The notes under the pieces: model-generated
What the model was told of the DNA's origin: nothing
Database searches by the model: none
Seen by the model: only the letters and a program-made list of their open reading frames with translations
Part shown: one piece after another, positions 33,124-34,673 of the stretch
How positions within the stretch are numbered: position 1 is the first letter of the stretch
Layout: each line of letters begins with the position of its first letter
Assembly (NCBI GenBank): GCA_012838435.1
Contig: DUPH01000024.1
Location: 1-34,673 of the forward strand
DNA from: Lentisphaerota bacterium
GTDB taxonomy: Bacteria > Verrucomicrobiota > Kiritimatiellia > RFP12 > UBA1067
Reading direction: 5' to 3'
Length of the DNA stretch: 34,673 nucleotides
Program-made: the position numbers and the translations under genes

Positions 33124-33350
33124 GAGAGGAGGGCGAAAGCCTTAGCAAAGACTTGATCGGCATCGCAAAGGACGACATCCCCACGATCCATCTCCGCACA
33201 ACGCCGACACACCTCCTGCTTCCATTTCTCAGGAAGCGAGGGAGAATCAAGCGCATCAAGGCTTTCAATCAACTTTTCTGCAACAAATGCTCTCAAAGGC
33301 GTCGGCAACTCGAGGGCATCCATGATAACCTGCTCGGCTGTAATGCTCAT
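33120..33350 (-). CDS. Addiction-module antitoxin component (TIGR02574/PF09720-like)
   Basis: This 76-residue protein starts at 33350 (MSITAEQVIMDALELPTPLR), with AAAGGAG 12 bp upstream. The pattern is that of the putative addiction module component family: an N-terminal helix, then AFVAEKLIESLDALD, then a W...EVCRRCAEMDRGDV stretch and a final VFAKAFALLS helix. Such proteins are unstable antitoxins, usually followed by an overlapping RelE/ParE toxin. Here the overlapping gene instead encodes a tiny membrane protein. A longer frame to 33572 exists, but it runs through repeat sequence (TTKNTKNTKG) and is rejected. Confidence 0.75.
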   Translation of the reverse strand: MSITAEQVIMDALELPTPLRAFVAEKLIESLDALDSPSLPEKWKQEVCRRCAEMDRGDVVLCDADQVFAKAFALLS

Positions 33351-33687
33351 GTATTGATCTTGCTCCTTTCCCGAGTTAACTCTGGAAGCAACGTAGCATA
33401 GTTGGGAAAGGGGGCGCAATGAAACTTCCAAAAATCTGGCGAAACAGAGCTGTTTCCCTTTCGTATTTTTGGTGTTTTTCGTGGTTAAAAATCTCCTATT
33501 ACCAAAAAAAGCGGCGGGCAGACTTGACATCCACCGCACCGCTCTTTTGACCGGAGTCAGGTACCGGAACAACTCCTTGCCTATAACTTGGAGCGTTAAA
33601 CGTTTTTTAACTCAGAACGCTGAACGTTGAACTCTGAACTCTGAATTCAAAAACTCCTAAATCCTAACTCCTCCCTCCTAACTCGCA
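33351..33687. repeat. Gene-free gap with low-complexity intergenic repeats
   Basis: The stretch includes a CGTATTTTTGGTGTTTTTCG piece near 33463 that reads TTKNTKNTKG on the minus strand. It also holds the GAACGCTGAACGTTGAACTC and AACTCCTAAATCCTAACTCC runs at about 33616-33685. No gene or strong terminator is seen. Confidence 0.55.
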
Positions 33688-34356
33688 TCAGGGCTTGCCG
33701 TACACTTCAATCTCAGTGTAGTGGTTCATCTCGTTCGAGGTGTTACCCTTGCTGTAGAAGCGGACGTAACGGCCCTTCACGCCGCTGATGGCGAAAGGAC
33801 GGCCCTCGTTGGTCTCGATGTACTCTTTCTCTTTGCCCTCGCCCAACTTTGAGGAGTTGTCGTGGTCGTTGTTGAAGACCGTGACGACGCCGTCAATGAA
33901 GTCCGGATCATTGGAAATCTGGCAGATCACGTCACGATAGACGCGCGCTTCGCCGTGGTAGTGCCATACGCACGCGGCATAGATTTCCTTCTCCTTCTCC
34001 AGATCGACCTGCACCCACTGCGTGCCGGGGCCAAGCTCGACATACGTCGCGGCATCGTGCTCTTTGTCGCCATCGGTGATGAACGACAACTCGCCGATGA
34101 TCGGCTCCGGATCGCTCGACGTGACCTTGCAGTCCCGCGAGAGCACCTTGTCAGCACCTGCCGGAACACTGATCGGGGGCCGCGGCCTGCCGCCGCGAGC
34201 CGGCTCGAGGTTCGGCGAGCGGATGTCTTTGGGCGTACCCGTGAACTGCGGTTTCGGCAGTTCGATCTTCAACTGTACCCTAGCGCCGTCCTGCGCACCC
34301 GCCACCACGGCAAGGCCCATCACAACGGCTGCCACTATCATTCCAGTGTGTTTCAT
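33688..34356 (-). CDS. Secreted discoidin (F5/8 type C)-like protein
   Basis: This 222-residue protein starts at 34356 (MKHTGMIVAAVVMGLAVVAG), preceded by GGAGGAGG, with a signal peptide cut near VAGAQ. After a Pro-rich spacer, residues 85-222 read like a galactose-binding beta-sandwich: ITDGDKEHDAATYVELGPGT, WVQVDLEKEKEIYAACVWHY, ISNDPDF, and the typical end VKGRYVRFYSKGNTSNEMNH then TEIEVYG. Such domains bind sugars or surfaces. There is no attached catalytic domain, so it may be a free carbohydrate-binding protein or an accessory subunit. No operon partner is evident. Confidence 0.78.
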   Translation of the reverse strand: MKHTGMIVAAVVMGLAVVAGAQDGARVQLKIELPKPQFTGTPKDIRSPNLEPARGGRPRPPISVPAGADKVLSRDCKVTSSDPEPIIGELSFITDGDKEHDAATYVELGPGTQWVQVDLEKEKEIYAACVWHYHGEARVYRDVICQISNDPDFIDGVVTVFNNDHDNSSKLGEGKEKEYIETNEGRPFAISGVKGRYVRFYSKGNTSNEMNHYTEIEVYGKP

Positions 34357-34442
34357 ATGTCCTCCTCCTTCTCTCTTCTGTTCATACCCGTCCAACCTGT
34401 CGGCCTTATCCGACCCGTCAGACCCTAAAAGCGTTCACTTCA

Positions 34443-34673
34443 TTAAACGGCGGGAAAGGCACCATATTGCCTCACCGGACTTCTCACCCGATCCATCCAC
34501 GCGGGCTGCGCCCGCGCCACCAAAGCACCGCATCCTTCCAACGCCGCGCACGCAGCGCAAATCTCTCTCCATCCCAGTCCGAGGTAGGCGGTCGAAAGCG
34601 CATCCGACACCGCCGCCGTCGGGGCGTACGACCATGCGGCAGGATGCCGCGATGCCGCGACACCGCGACGCAC
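34443..34673 (-). CDS. C-terminal fragment of an ApbE-like FAD:protein FMN transferase
   Basis: Only the last 76 codons are inside the window; the gene enters from the right edge. The stretch WSYAPTAAVSDALSTAYLGLG matches the C-terminal VxAPTAxxADALSTAxFxLG signature of ApbE proteins, where Asp and Thr help bind Mg and FAD. ApbE attaches FMN to Thr residues of flavoproteins such as Rnf/Nqr subunits in the periplasm. The tail (RSPVRQYGAFPAV) is ordinary. With so little sequence the call is tentative. Confidence 0.5.
   Translation of the reverse strand: MRRGVAASRHPAAWSYAPTAAVSDALSTAYLGLGWREICAACAALEGCGALVARAQPAWMDRVRSPVRQYGAFPAV

Noticed and set aside
33351-33572. N-terminal extension of the antitoxin frame
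   Set aside because: The extra 74 codons pass through intergenic repeat text (TTKNTKNTKG), and the family begins at MSITAEQ.

Overview
The window looks like chromosome from a Gram-negative, GC-rich, polysaccharide-degrading bacterium of the PVC superphylum. Kiritimatiellota, Lentisphaerota or a related Verrucomicrobia-like lineage is the best guess. The basis is a TonB-dependent outer-membrane receptor, several secreted or Tat-exported glycoside hydrolases, a giant DUF11/FG-GAP surface protein, and intergenic gaps packed with repeat families that I associate with PVC genomes. This placement is inference, not a database result.

Layout. Positions 1-511 hold the 5' part of a secreted GH16-like gene (minus strand). 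An enolase-superfamily sugar-acid dehydratase (plus) is followed by a repeat-rich gap. Positions 2751-8397 hold a minus-strand block, in transcription order adk-map-rpmJ-rpsM-rpsK-rpsD-rpoA-rplQ, with a good terminator, then rnhB. Two tRNA genes (Gly-GCC, Lys-CTT) lie just upstream of adk, where secY is often found. Positions 8769-14897 hold three minus-strand exported hydrolases: a GH20-like hexosaminidase, a clan-A glycosidase and a neutral-ceramidase-like protein with a LamG domain.

Positions 15048-25320 are one ancestral gene of about 3,420 codons for a secreted surface protein (signal peptide, DUF11 repeats, a seven-repeat FG-GAP propeller, SdrD-B, choice-of-anchor A, CARDB). It is interrupted by one in-frame TGA and two frameshifts. 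It is divergent from a plus-strand uptake locus at 25638-30431: TonB receptor, ECF S component, SAM methyltransferase, EcfT and EcfA. The last four genes overlap. A palindrome covers the predicted promoter of the receptor.

Positions 30494-33350 are an accessory region of small minus-strand genes. Two units share the order attC-like element, ORF(s), then a ~210-bp direct repeat touching the stop codon. Upstream of them an addiction-module antitoxin gene overlaps a gene for a tiny membrane protein. The window closes with a secreted discoidin-like protein and the C-terminal end of an ApbE-like flavin transferase.

Points most worth a second look: the modular cassette-like array, the antitoxin/membrane-protein pair, the receptor-ECF-methyltransferase locus with its operator-like palindrome, the thrice-broken giant gene, and ribosomal protein S11 with a ~100-residue Lys/Glu/Ala/Pro extension.
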